The notes below the pieces were generated by a model, which saw nothing but the letters and a program-made list of their open reading frames with translations, had not been told where the DNA came from and made no database searches. Shown piece by piece: positions 52,277-61,239 of a stretch of DNA of 64,000 nucleotides. The stretch comes from Candidatus Eremiobacteraceae bacterium (GTDB taxonomy: Bacteria > Vulcanimicrobiota > Vulcanimicrobiia > Eremiobacterales > Eremiobacteraceae). Within the stretch, counting starts at the first letter, position 1, and every line of letters begins with the position of its first letter. Made by a program: the position numbers and the translations under genes. The DNA is taken from contig DATGJI010000052.1 of the NCBI GenBank assembly GCA_035295225.1, positions 208,035 through 272,034 of the forward strand. The letters run 5' to 3'.

Positions 52277-53638
52277 TTAGAGCTTGGTGAGAGGGTCAAA
52301 AGGCACGCCGTTCTTACGTATCTCAAAATGAAGATGCGGGCCGGTCGCATAGCCCGTGGCGCCCACGGCCCCGATCACTTGACCGCGCTGCACGTTCTGA
52401 TCCACCGAGACGTACATGGCTGAGCAGTGCGCGTAGAGCGTGGAATATCCGTCGCCGTTATCAATAGTGATGAGATTGCCGTAGCCCCCGTACCAACCTG
52501 CATATATGATGCGTCCGTCGGCGGCGGCACGGATCGGCGTTCCGTAGTCCACGCCGATATCGACGCCGGAGTGCAGGGCGTACCGGCCGGTGTACGGATC
52601 GGTGCGATAGCCGAACGGCGATGTGATCGGACCACGCACGGGCCAGATGAACGTCACTGGACCGCCGATCGGCGATTCCGGCGGCGGCGGGAGGCCGGCG
52701 GCGATCGCAGCGGCGCGGCGCGCGGCAGCTGCCGCGCGCCGCGCCGCCAGCGTGGCCAGATAATCCTCGCGTTGCTTCTCGACGATGAGCGCCTGGAGTC
52801 GCGCTTCTTCTGCCGCGCTCAACCCTTCGAGTTCGACGACCTGTTGAGCGATCACGTTGCGCTGCGCTCGCGCTGCTCCGAGCAATTGTTGCCGTTCCGC
52901 GGCCAAGCCGGCGAGTTGCGCTTCCTTGTTCGCTTGCGTTTGTTCGGCTGCGGCGAGCTGCGCGTTGGCCTGTTCGAGGCCTTGGACGAGTCCTTCGTAG
53001 CGCGCTTGCTCCGTGTTGATGCCGGCGATGAGCTGCGAATCGGACTTGAGTATCGCGCGTACGAAATCCCAGCGCTCCACGAAGTCGGCGAATGATGTCG
53101 CCTCGAGCAGCACATCGAGGTATGACACGGGGCCGTATTCGTAGACGTCGACCAATCGTTGGTCGAGCGCCGTGCGATGACGGTTGAGACTCGCGCGCGT
53201 GGCAGCGAGCTGCGTGCGGCGGATATCCAAGCGCAGTTTGATCTGTCTGATCTGGCGGTCGAGCTGGTCGATCGTGGCGTTGACCATGCTGATGCCGTTG
53301 TTCGTGTCGGCCAGCTCTTGCGCGATGGTGATGACCTTGAAGCGCGCGCCGTGCAGCTGGACCCGCTTTGTGTGCAGCTGCGCTTGCGTCGCATGGATCG
53401 CGGCTTGGTTCTGCTTGATCTTCTCGGTGATGGGCACCGGCGTCGGTGCGGCGGCCATCACGGTTACTGCCAGCATCGCGATTGCTGCAACGTGCCGAAA
53501 CGCCCCGACTTTTTTGAGGGGGCCGACTTTCTTGAAGGGGCCGACTTCTTTGAAGGGGCCGACGCCAGTCGGCCCACGTCTCGCATCGTTGGGCCGACTC
53601 ACGTCGGCCCCTTCAGATCGGATTCGTCGCCTGCTCAT
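52277..53638 (-). CDS. M23 (LytM) peptidase with coiled coil, EnvC-like, N-terminus built from palindromic repeats
   Basis: The 453-residue product has a long coiled coil (about 70-290) and a C-terminal LytM domain with HSGVDIGVD (near 354) and PHLHFEI (near 432), retaining zinc ligands. It matches EnvC-type partners of FtsEX, which act in septal cell-wall splitting. The ATG 53636-53638 overlaps the ftsX stop (TGATG). Residues about 9-50 are encoded by family A repeats and read (VGPFKK)-type hexamers before the hydrophobic signal stretch AAIAMLAVTVMAAAP. If translation starts at the Met in that stretch, the signal would be too short. Confidence 0.9.
   Translation of the reverse strand: MSRRRIRSEGADVSRPNDARRGPTGVGPFKEVGPFKKVGPLKKVGAFRHVAAIAMLAVTVMAAAPTPVPITEKIKQNQAAIHATQAQLHTKRVQLHGARFKVITIAQELADTNNGISMVNATIDQLDRQIRQIKLRLDIRRTQLAATRASLNRHRTALDQRLVDVYEYGPVSYLDVLLEATSFADFVERWDFVRAILKSDSQLIAGINTEQARYEGLVQGLEQANAQLAAAEQTQANKEAQLAGLAAERQQLLGAARAQRNVIAQQVVELEGLSAAEEARLQALIVEKQREDYLATLAARRAAAAARRAAAIAAGLPPPPESPIGGPVTFIWPVRGPITSPFGYRTDPYTGRYALHSGVDIGVDYGTPIRAAADGRIIYAGWYGGYGNLITIDNGDGYSTLYAHCSAMYVSVDQNVQRGQVIGAVGATGYATGPHLHFEIRKNGVPFDPLTKL
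53502..53614. repeat. family A repeat cluster inside the M23 peptidase gene
   Basis: An inverted pair of units (53552-53614) is joined to three or four shortened copies, about 18 bases each, of the type GGGGCCGACTTCTTTGAA (53502-53551). All remain in the reading frame of the peptidase gene. Confidence 0.85.
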
Positions 53639-54522
53639 CAGCTGGCGCGCAGGTACCGGCTGACGGAGAGCATGCTTGCGAGCATCCCGACCACCGCTCC
53701 CGTCGCTAGCAGTTCGATCGCGATCATGCCGACCGGCACGACGGTGAAGTTAAACGGCAAGAACGGCAGATCGATCGCTATCTTCGGGGCAAAAGCGCGA
53801 AACGCAGCGTCGAGAAGTCCGATACCGATGAGCGCACCGGTGAGCCCTGTCAAGATGCCCTCGAAGACGAACGGCCAACGAACCGTCCATCGCGTCGCCC
53901 CCACGAGCTGCATGATGCGAATCTCGCGGCTGCGCGCGAACACCGTCAAGCGAATCGTGTTGTAGATGAGCAATGCCGTCGCCACGAGCAGCAGCGCGAC
54001 GATGCCGAATCCGACCGCACCCAGCACCGACTCGATGCGCAGCAGCTTTTCCGTGACCTCGCTGCGGTACGTTACGTTTGCGACGGTGGGCAGTCTGCGC
54101 AGCCGCGTGGCGATCGACGCGGCGTCCGCCGGGTCGATGGGATGCACCATGATCGCGTCGGGCAGCGGGTTGGTGTTGATCACATCGAGGTTCATCTGGC
54201 CGCGCAGCTGCTTGCGCAGCGCATCGATCGCCGTCTTCTTCGATATGAACGTCACCGAATCGACGCGCGGATCGGATTTCATCACGCGCATCGTGCCGTC
54301 GACGGCGGACTGGGGTGATTTGTCCTTGAGATAGGCTGCGATCGTGACCTGCCCGACGACCTGCTTCATGAATAATTCGAACGAGTCGTGGAAGAAAAGA
54401 ATCGTGCCGAGCAGCACCACCGAAACGGCGACCGTGCCGATCGCCGTGAGAGCCATAGTGAGATTGCGCGTGAAGTTCTGGGCCACTTCGGCCCAGAAAA
54501 ACCGCACTTTACCCCAATCCAA
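53638..54522 (-). CDS. ftsX: cell division protein FtsX
   Basis: FtsX is the four-helix permease-like partner of FtsE. The 294-residue product has the first helix (LTMALTAIGTVAVSVVLLGT), the extracellular domain (about 60-160) that activates a peptidoglycan hydrolase, and three C-terminal helices. It starts with TTG 54522, overlapping ftsE by 14 bases, and is coupled to the M23 gene by TGATG, which supports a joint FtsE-FtsX-hydrolase machine. Confidence 0.94.
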   Translation of the reverse strand: MDWGKVRFFWAEVAQNFTRNLTMALTAIGTVAVSVVLLGTILFFHDSFELFMKQVVGQVTIAAYLKDKSPQSAVDGTMRVMKSDPRVDSVTFISKKTAIDALRKQLRGQMNLDVINTNPLPDAIMVHPIDPADAASIATRLRRLPTVANVTYRSEVTEKLLRIESVLGAVGFGIVALLLVATALLIYNTIRLTVFARSREIRIMQLVGATRWTVRWPFVFEGILTGLTGALIGIGLLDAAFRAFAPKIAIDLPFLPFNFTVVPVGMIAIELLATGAVVGMLASMLSVSRYLRAS

Positions 54523-55198
54523 TATGGTAGTGTCCTCGTTCTTGATCGTGCGCGATGCGGCCGTTCGAAAGCCGGACCACGCGCTTGCGCATGCGGTCCA
54601 CGACCGCTTGATTGTGGGTCGCGATCACGACGGTCGTGCCCTTCGCGTTGATACGCGCGAGCAACGCCATGATCTCGTTGGACGTCTCCGGGTCGAGATT
54701 ACCCGTGGGTTCATCGCAGAGCAGGATCAGCGGATTGTTCACGAGCGAGCGCGCGATCGCGTTGCGCTGCTGCTCGCCGCCGCTCAATTCGTATGGGAAC
54801 ATCTTGGCCTTATGGGCGATGCCGACGAGTTCGAGCATGCGCGGCACCCGGCGCACCACGTCTCGCGAGCTCGCGCCCGTCACCTGCAGCGCGTATGCCA
54901 CATTCTCCCAGACCGTCTTTTGCTGGAGCAACTTGAAGTCTTGGAAGACCACCCCGACTTTTCGGCGTAGGAACGGGATCTGCGCCGGCGAGAGGTCGAG
55001 AAGACGGACGCCGTCGACCTCCACGCTGCCGGAGGTGGGATCGATCTCGCGGTTGATGCATTTGAGGAGGCTCGACTTGCCCTGGCCGGAGCCTCCGACC
55101 AAGAACAAGAATTCACCGCGACCGATCTCAAGGTCCACATTGGACAGGGCGTGCACGCCGTTTGGATAGACGAGGCCCACGTCCCTGAAGACGATCAT
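54509..55198 (-). CDS. ftsE: cell division ATPase FtsE
   Basis: The 229-residue ATPase has Walker A GGSGQGKSS (35-43), signature LSGGEQQR and Walker B LILLCDEPTG. FtsE works with FtsX at the septum to switch on cell-wall hydrolases. First gene of the ftsE-ftsX-M23 unit; only 56 bases separate it from the divergent acyl-CoA dehydrogenase gene, so their promoters must overlap. Confidence 0.95.
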   Translation of the reverse strand: MIVFRDVGLVYPNGVHALSNVDLEIGRGEFLFLVGGSGQGKSSLLKCINREIDPTSGSVEVDGVRLLDLSPAQIPFLRRKVGVVFQDFKLLQQKTVWENVAYALQVTGASSRDVVRRVPRMLELVGIAHKAKMFPYELSGGEQQRNAIARSLVNNPLILLCDEPTGNLDPETSNEIMALLARINAKGTTVVIATHNQAVVDRMRKRVVRLSNGRIAHDQERGHYHIGLG

Positions 55199-55254
55199 CG
55201 AAGAGTGAGTTCGCCGCCAGGCGGGACTGCCCTATCCCGGAGAATACCGGGCCG

Positions 55255-56403
55255 ATGAATTTTGACCTCACGACCGAGCAGTTGGATGTGCAGAAGTTGT
55301 GCCGCGAGTTCGCCGACGGCGAGATCGCTCCGCACGCGGAAAGTTGGGACGCGAGCGCCACGTTTCCGCTCGACGTCGTCAAGAAGATGGGGGCGCTCGG
55401 TCTGCTCGGGCTGCCTTTTCCGGAAAAATATGGCGGCGCCGGCGCGGATACGGTGTCATACGCGCTCGCAGTCATGGAAATCGGCCGCGCCGACGCTTCC
55501 GTCGGCATCACGATGGCGGCCCACGTCTCGCTCGGCGCATCGCCCTTTCTGCTCTTCGGCACGGAAGAACAGAAGGAACGCTGGCTCACTCCACTCGCGC
55601 GCGGCGAAAAGCTGTGGGCATTTGGCCTGACGGAACCGCAAGCCGGTTCGGACGCCGGCGCCACGAAGACCACGGCCGAGCTCTCCAGTTCAGGCTGGAC
55701 GATCAACGGCACGAAGTGTTTTATCACAAACGCCGGCACCCCGATTTCCGGCGGCGTCACCATCACTGCGGTGACGGGCAAAGGCGCCGACGGCAAGCCC
55801 GAGATATCGAACATCATCGTGCCGCAGGACGCACCCGGTTACACGCAAGCGAAGCCCTATAAGAAGATGGGCTGGCGCGCTTCCGATACGCGCGAACTTT
55901 CCTTTCAGAACTCGACCGTGCCGGCTGAGAATCTGCTCGGTCCCCGCGGGCGGGGATTCAAACAGTTCCTGGATATCCTCGACGGCGGGCGTATCAGCGT
56001 CGGCGCACTTTCCGTCGGCTTAGCGCAAGCGTGCTTCGACGCTGCATCGAAGTATGCGAAAGAACGCCAACAGTTCGGCAAGCCGATCTCGAAATTTCAG
56101 GCGATCAGTTTCCAACTCGTCGACATGGCGGTGGAGATCGAGCTCGCGCGCACTGCCGTCTTGAAAGCCGCCTGGCTCAAGGATCAAGGGCGCGATTTCG
56201 CGACCGCCGCGGCGATGTCGAAGTTGTATTCGGGTGAAGTGTCGCGCCGCTGCGCCAACGCTGCGGTGCAGATCCACGGCGGCTACGGCTTCATGGACGA
56301 GTATCCCGTTTCGCGCTACTTCCGCGACTGCAAGATCAACGAGATCGGCGAAGGCACGAACGAAGTGCAGCGCATGGTGATCGGCCGCCTCTTAGGTTTT
56401 TGA
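55255..56403 (+). CDS. acyl-CoA dehydrogenase
   Basis: The 382-residue flavoenzyme has FGLTEPQAGSDAGATKTTAE and, at the C-terminus, EIGEGTNEVQRMVIGRLLG with the catalytic Glu near 365. Similar in length to the enzyme at 42347-43501 but clearly diverged, so a different substrate range is likely. The start follows CCCGGAGAATACC. A family B and a family A repeat follow its stop. Confidence 0.93.
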   Translation: MNFDLTTEQLDVQKLCREFADGEIAPHAESWDASATFPLDVVKKMGALGLLGLPFPEKYGGAGADTVSYALAVMEIGRADASVGITMAAHVSLGASPFLLFGTEEQKERWLTPLARGEKLWAFGLTEPQAGSDAGATKTTAELSSSGWTINGTKCFITNAGTPISGGVTITAVTGKGADGKPEISNIIVPQDAPGYTQAKPYKKMGWRASDTRELSFQNSTVPAENLLGPRGRGFKQFLDILDGGRISVGALSVGLAQACFDAASKYAKERQQFGKPISKFQAISFQLVDMAVEIELARTAVLKAAWLKDQGRDFATAAAMSKLYSGEVSRRCANAAVQIHGGYGFMDEYPVSRYFRDCKINEIGEGTNEVQRMVIGRLLGF

Positions 56404-56404
56404 T

Positions 56405-56455
56405 GGAGGGCGAGCCTTTACGGCCCGCCGGCGGACCATTAAGGTCCGCCCTACA
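56405..56455. repeat. family B palindromic repeat
   Basis: GGAGGGCGAGCCTTTACGGC and the second hairpin GGCGGACC-ATTAA-GGTCCGCCCTACA, starting 1 base after the acyl-CoA dehydrogenase stop. Confidence 0.82.
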
Positions 56456-56472
56456 TTTTGGACAAGAAAAGT

Positions 56473-56496
56473 GGGCCGACTAACGTCGGCCCCTTC
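56473..56496. repeat. single family A palindromic unit
   Basis: GGGCCGACTAACGTCGGCCC followed by CTTC, in the same convergent gap as the family B copy before it. Confidence 0.85.
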
Positions 56497-56519
56497 AGAA
56501 TAGAGTCAACTTTCCGCCG

Positions 56520-57620
56520 CTAGTGCGTCTCGTCGATCGCGATGCCGAATCCGCTCAAGCTGGAGACGAACGAGTCGACAAAGCCTTTTCTGCCGGCCCA
56601 ACTGTGCTGAGAGCCGGCGAGCGTCGTGGCATTCGGAAAGCTGAGGATCTGCCCTTCGCCTTGCGGATTGCCAGGATCGTAGACGAACAAGATATTGCGG
56701 ATGTCGTCGTACGCGATCCCCTTGGGAAGCGAAAAACCCGTGACGAGTTGGATATGACCGGCGGCTCCATTGGTCGTGCTGGCGCTTGAGATAACGCTGA
56801 GCTGACCGTGTTGGTCGGCAACAAGGAAGAGAATATCCTGTGACGAGTTGTAGGCCATGCCATCGGTCTGCACGAGGCCGGTGATCTCGTTGTTGGCGGT
56901 GAGATTGATGTTTGAGTGGCTACTCACAGCTGCCGCGGCCTGCGCGCCGAAGTTGTCAAACACAGCCACGACCGTGCCGAAATCGCTGACGAAGAGCAGA
57001 TCGCGCGCCTTGTCGTAGTACAACTCTTGCGGACGCGGCGGCCCGGGATACTGGATGCCCGCATCTGTGATCGTCAACGTCGCCGAAGCAGCCGGCGCTG
57101 TATTGCCGCCGGTTCCGAGCGTGCTCGCGTTTTGATAGATCTCGACGGCGGCGGAGTTGTTCACAGGAACGTAGAGAAAATCGTGGTTATCGTCGTAAGC
57201 GGCGGCGCCGTTGATATTGGCGAGCGTCACGGTGGACGTCGGAGGGGCATCGGTCGGCAATGCATTCGCGCCGGCGTAAACGTTGATCGGACCCGAAGTG
57301 CCGGGGCACGGCTTGCCTGCACAGAACGGCATCCATGCCACGTTCTTGTCCGGCGAGTACACGACGTCATTGACGCTGACGGTCACCGCAGAGAGCGTTG
57401 TGCTCACCTGAACGAAGCCGTTCGACCCCGACGCATTCTTATAGACGCGAATGGTCTTCGATGTCACGTCCTGTACGTAGAGCGTATCCGGAAAAGGCGA
57501 CGGACTGACGGATGCGATGGGCGTGGGCGTTGGCGTGCTGCTCTTGCTGCACGCGCCTACGGCGAAAGCTGCGACCACTGAAAACGCGAAAAGCAGAGCG
57601 ATACCCGAGCGTGGGGTCAT
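56520..57620 (-). CDS. putative lipoprotein with beta-propeller-like repeats
   Basis: The 366-residue product has a lipoprotein signal (VVAAFAVGAC, Cys 24), a Thr/Pro-rich linker and repeated segments of the type FLYVPVNNSAAVEIYQNAST, LLFVSDFGTVVAVFDNFGAQ and ILFVYDPGNPQGEGQILSFP. This pattern of hydrophobic strands with D/N turns resembles NHL or YncE-like beta propellers. It lies downstream of an outer-membrane receptor on the same strand (230-base gap). A partner role, as suggested for the lipoprotein at 30601-31710, is inference. Confidence 0.78.
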   Translation of the reverse strand: MTPRSGIALLFAFSVVAAFAVGACSKSSTPTPTPIASVSPSPFPDTLYVQDVTSKTIRVYKNASGSNGFVQVSTTLSAVTVSVNDVVYSPDKNVAWMPFCAGKPCPGTSGPINVYAGANALPTDAPPTSTVTLANINGAAAYDDNHDFLYVPVNNSAAVEIYQNASTLGTGGNTAPAASATLTITDAGIQYPGPPRPQELYYDKARDLLFVSDFGTVVAVFDNFGAQAAAAVSSHSNINLTANNEITGLVQTDGMAYNSSQDILFLVADQHGQLSVISSASTTNGAAGHIQLVTGFSLPKGIAYDDIRNILFVYDPGNPQGEGQILSFPNATTLAGSQHSWAGRKGFVDSFVSSLSGFGIAIDETH

Positions 57621-57661
57621 CTAATGCACGGTCTCCTACGGCTGTCTATGAGCGGGGCAAG

Positions 57662-57690
57662 AAAAAAGGCGCTCGAGCGTCGCCGGCGCC
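57662..57690 (-). terminator. terminator candidate after the receptor gene
   Basis: On the minus strand a GGCGC..GCGCC stem with GC-rich loop is followed by TTTTTT, between the receptor stop (57851) and the lipoprotein start (57620). If it works, the lipoprotein gene needs its own promoter or read-through. Confidence 0.45.
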
Positions 57691-57802
57691 GCACCCCTGC
57701 GCTGGTCTACGTTGCGCCTGTTTTTGCACTACGGGCGGCGGGGACCTGCCCGAGACGGCCACCCACCAGCGCGGGATCGTAACAAACGGCGCGTAAAAAG
57801 AA

Positions 57803-57827
57803 GTAGGGCAAGCGTTGCTTGCCCTAC
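57803..57827. repeat. family C hairpin
   Basis: GTAGGGCAAGC-GTT-GCTTGCCCTAC, a perfect 11-base stem, 23 bases from the receptor stop. The rest of the 57621-57850 gap holds only the terminator candidate. Confidence 0.85.
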
Positions 57828-57850
57828 GACTATCGTGGACTCGGGCGAAG

Positions 57851-60800
57851 TTACATCTTCGTCGAGTATTGCACGAGGATCTGGTGGTACGGCGAGACTG
57901 CGGTCGGGACGTACGGGTAGTACGACTCGCCGATGTAACCGGGGCTGATGCCGGCGTTGAGCGTGTAGAACGGGTTGCTGCCGTAACCGATCACCTGATC
58001 TTTGGTCGGATACTCCCACGGATAGCCGTGGTTGCTGACCGAGGTGAAGAGGTTCGTGAACAGCACGCCGACTTTCGACTTGCTCGAGAGGTCGTGTGAG
58101 ATGCCCATGTTCATGGTCACCCACGACGGACCGGTCAGCGAACCGAAGGCATCGAACGTGTGCGTGTACGGATCCGGATTGCCGCCGAAGTCAAGCGGAT
58201 CGCCATACGGATTGCCCGACTGGTAGTTGAAGGATGGTGAGAAGTCCCAACCGTTCATGCGTTCGTCGAGGTTGAGGTTCCACACCCACTTCACGTCGTA
58301 CGAGCTGCTCGCGGGCGGCGCTTGCGTGAACGACGGCGCATAATACGCATTCGGATCTTCCATCGCGTAGTGCGTGCCGTTGTTGGTATTGTAGAGGGCG
58401 ATCTGCTTATTGATCAGGTCGATGATCGACACGCCGTTGGCCGCCGGACCGAAGCGGATCTTGGAATCCGTGTAGGTGCCGGCAAGCGTCGCGGTCAGAC
58501 CGTTCTCGCTCGTGCGGTTCTTCTGCAGCAAGAACTCGGATCCACTGATCTTCGCGTTGCCGAAGTTGTAACCGGTGACGAACGACGGCTGCGTCGGGTT
58601 GACGGGCAGGTTCAGCACCTGGCCGCGCGTCACGCGCGCGTACGGTGTGACCTTGAACGACAAGCCGCCGCTGAAGTCGTGTTCGTAGGAGATGTCGTAG
58701 TTGGTGCTGTCCTCAGGCTGCACGTTGTGCACCGCGAGGAAGCCTAGACCGCCATAGAAGCGGTTCAGCACGGCGACCGTGTCGCCGGGTCCCCACTGCG
58801 GGCCCGCTCGGTATTCTTCGAACGCCGAGTTCGGCGGTTGGACGTAGCGTCCGACCGACGCGCGGAAGACGTTCGACGGATCCGCGGCATACGTCACGCC
58901 GAAGCGCGGGCTGAACTCGTTGTACACGAGCGAGCCGCTTACGTTCTGCCAGTTCGCTTGACCCGGCGAGATATTCTTGGGCGGATTCGCGACTGAATCG
59001 GCCGCGTAGGTCGTCAAGAATCCGTTGCACGGCTCGGACGGGGCATATGCATAACCGTAGAGGCAGATGCCATCCTGGTTCTGAGCCATTTCGGCCAGTC
59101 CGTTCGCGCCGGTGATCTGTAGGGGCATAAGGCCGAACTTGAATTGATCGTAGCGCAGGCCGAGGTCGAAGTTGAGCTTGTCGCTCGGTTTGAACGTGTC
59201 GGCCAGAACCGCGTCCGTGGTGATCGGTGTCGTGCTGGACCAGTACGCATACGGCGCGTTGATCTGTGCGACGTTATCGCCCGGCGTAGCGCATGGCGCC
59301 AACGATGTGAAGACCGCAAGGTTTCCGCACGTGGCGTAGGCGCCGCCGGCGTTCACGCCGAGGCCTGTGTTGCGCGAGACCAACCAGTTGGCGTAATTGT
59401 AGCGTAGCGTCAGGTCCTTGGAGTAGTCGGCGTCGAACTTGATGAGGTTCTGCCGGTTGAGCTGATTCTGGTAGTTGAGCGAAAGACCGGTGGCGTTATC
59501 GTGCAGCTGGTAGAACGTGCCGCCGTTCAAGCCTTCCGTCGGCTCGTCGAGGTTCCACGCTGAGAACAGCGAGTACGCGAACAGTCTGACGAACGACGTG
59601 TCGGTCAGCGAACGCGTGTAGCCGAGTTTCTCGATGTTGTAGACCGTGCTCTGGCTATCGAAGAACCCTGCCGGAATGGCCCCCTTCGAATTGCCTGCCG
59701 TCGGCCACGTGTACGTGCCGAGCTTCGTCGGGTCATACGGCGTGTTCAGCCCACCGGTATACGGATTGCCGATAGGCCATAGAAGGCGTCCGGACACCGG
59801 GTCGACACCGCCGCCCGTCTCGTATCCGTAGAAATTCGGGTCGAGATTGGCGCCGGAGTACGGGAACGGACCGCCGGTCGCGCCCATGACTGCAAGGGCC
59901 TGCACATCGTCCGACAGACCGTTGTGGGTCAGCGTCCAGTGCAAGTTCGCCGTCGTGTCGCGCGACTGGTTGTACGGCAGCGGGTTGTTGGTGAAGAACG
60001 AGGCGCCCATCGGTACGTTGAGCGTATGGCCAACCGCGCAATTCAGCGCGCCGCCGAAGTTGCCGGTGACGTACGCGCAGCCCGGATCGTTTGCCGGAAT
60101 GCTGAACTGATGGTTGTCCTGGTTGCCGCGATCGCCATAGAGATACGCTTGGTCGTTCGACAGCGTGGAGATGTAGTAGCTGAAACGGTTGTCCGGCGTG
60201 CCGCCGAACATCGCGATGTGCAGCGCGTGTGCGAACGCTTGTCCGCCGAACGAGCCGTCGAATTCTGCGCCGCCCGGATAGCGGCCGCGCTGAATCGTGC
60301 CGTTGATGAAGCCCGACATCGCGCGGCCTGAATCGGCCGGTGCGCCGCCGGTGTACACTTCGATGCTCGCCAGACCATTGGTGGCAAGCGCGGTGCTGTT
60401 ATAGAAGTCGAAGCCGCGGTTGAGCGGAATGCCTTCCAGCTCAAAGCCGACCTGGTCGTACGCGCCGCCGCGCAGGCTCAATGTGCCCTGGCCGTTATAC
60501 GTTCCGCCCGAACCCACCGCACGCACGACGCCCGGCAGCGAGCCGACGACGCCATTCTGGCTGTACAGTGATTCGGCACCGCCGGCAGAGCCTTGGTAGC
60601 CGCTCATCTTTGTCGCGCTGACGGCATACAAGTCGCCGGTGACGGTCTTCGAGACCACGCCGGCTTGCGCCGTCGCGGTGACGTGACCGAGCACTGCAGC
60701 GGTCGGATGGATCTTCACATCGCCGTTCGTGTTCTGGTCGGCTGTGACGGTGAGACCGTACAGCGTGCTGACATCGAATCCGGTCTTGGAAGCTGTGATG

Positions 60801-61036
60801 CTATACGTGTCGGGCGAAAGGTTGAGAACCGAGTAGAAACCTTTCGAATCCGTGGTCACGCTAGCGCTTTGTGACGGCGATGTCGCCGTGATCTTGACGC
60901 CCGCTACTGGGGCGCCTGTCTGGTCCGTTACCGTACCGCTGATGGAACCCGTGGTGCCGGCCAGAACCCATGTTCCCTGGACCAGCATGACGACGAGCGC
61001 CAGAAAAGCGATTCGGAGTAGGCCCTTGATACCCAT
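57851..61036 (-). CDS. TonB-dependent receptor-like outer-membrane protein with carboxypeptidase-regulatory-like domain
   Basis: The 1061-residue product has a signal peptide (MGIKGLLRIAFLALVVMLVQ), a carboxypeptidase-regulatory-like domain (GSISGTVTDQTGAPVAGVKI), a plug (TLSLRGGAYDQVGFELEGIP) and a large barrel. ATG 61036 is preceded by GGGAGGAAACCC, a strong ribosome binding site. It shares layout with the receptor at 31721-34918, and ends HQILVQYSTKM rather than with Phe. A perfect hairpin separates it from the next receptor upstream. The substrate is unknown. Confidence 0.9.
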   Translation of the reverse strand: MGIKGLLRIAFLALVVMLVQGTWVLAGTTGSISGTVTDQTGAPVAGVKITATSPSQSASVTTDSKGFYSVLNLSPDTYSITASKTGFDVSTLYGLTVTADQNTNGDVKIHPTAAVLGHVTATAQAGVVSKTVTGDLYAVSATKMSGYQGSAGGAESLYSQNGVVGSLPGVVRAVGSGGTYNGQGTLSLRGGAYDQVGFELEGIPLNRGFDFYNSTALATNGLASIEVYTGGAPADSGRAMSGFINGTIQRGRYPGGAEFDGSFGGQAFAHALHIAMFGGTPDNRFSYYISTLSNDQAYLYGDRGNQDNHQFSIPANDPGCAYVTGNFGGALNCAVGHTLNVPMGASFFTNNPLPYNQSRDTTANLHWTLTHNGLSDDVQALAVMGATGGPFPYSGANLDPNFYGYETGGGVDPVSGRLLWPIGNPYTGGLNTPYDPTKLGTYTWPTAGNSKGAIPAGFFDSQSTVYNIEKLGYTRSLTDTSFVRLFAYSLFSAWNLDEPTEGLNGGTFYQLHDNATGLSLNYQNQLNRQNLIKFDADYSKDLTLRYNYANWLVSRNTGLGVNAGGAYATCGNLAVFTSLAPCATPGDNVAQINAPYAYWSSTTPITTDAVLADTFKPSDKLNFDLGLRYDQFKFGLMPLQITGANGLAEMAQNQDGICLYGYAYAPSEPCNGFLTTYAADSVANPPKNISPGQANWQNVSGSLVYNEFSPRFGVTYAADPSNVFRASVGRYVQPPNSAFEEYRAGPQWGPGDTVAVLNRFYGGLGFLAVHNVQPEDSTNYDISYEHDFSGGLSFKVTPYARVTRGQVLNLPVNPTQPSFVTGYNFGNAKISGSEFLLQKNRTSENGLTATLAGTYTDSKIRFGPAANGVSIIDLINKQIALYNTNNGTHYAMEDPNAYYAPSFTQAPPASSSYDVKWVWNLNLDERMNGWDFSPSFNYQSGNPYGDPLDFGGNPDPYTHTFDAFGSLTGPSWVTMNMGISHDLSSKSKVGVLFTNLFTSVSNHGYPWEYPTKDQVIGYGSNPFYTLNAGISPGYIGESYYPYVPTAVSPYHQILVQYSTKM

Positions 61037-61174
61037 AGGGTTTCCTCCCGAGGCGAGTTGCAATAAACGTCGGCCGGCAATGCGCAAGCCGAAAACTATT
61101 CTTATAAGTCGGGGGACTTGGGACCTTTGACCTTAACGAGGTTTTCACGTAAGGCTGGTCGTCCCGCTGCATGC

Positions 61175-61215
61175 GAAAAGCGGGTCCCGGCCGCGAAGGC
61201 CGGGACCCGCTTTTC
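61175..61215 (-). terminator. bidirectional-looking terminator hairpin between receptor genes
   Basis: GAAAAGCGGGTCCCGGCC (61175-61192), a 5-base loop and its exact complement (61198-61215) form an 18-base perfect stem. A-rich and T-rich ends flank the GC core on both strands. It lies 25 bases after the stop of the receptor gene at 61240, so it probably ends that transcript. It is unrelated to the A, B and C repeats. Confidence 0.8.
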
Positions 61216-61239
61216 CCTGTTCTACGAGGTCTTAGGCGA

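Noticed and set aside
3422..57827. Dispersed palindromes as a CRISPR array or insertion sequence
   Set aside because: Copies are kilobases apart, have no regular spacers, no cas genes and no transposase gene.
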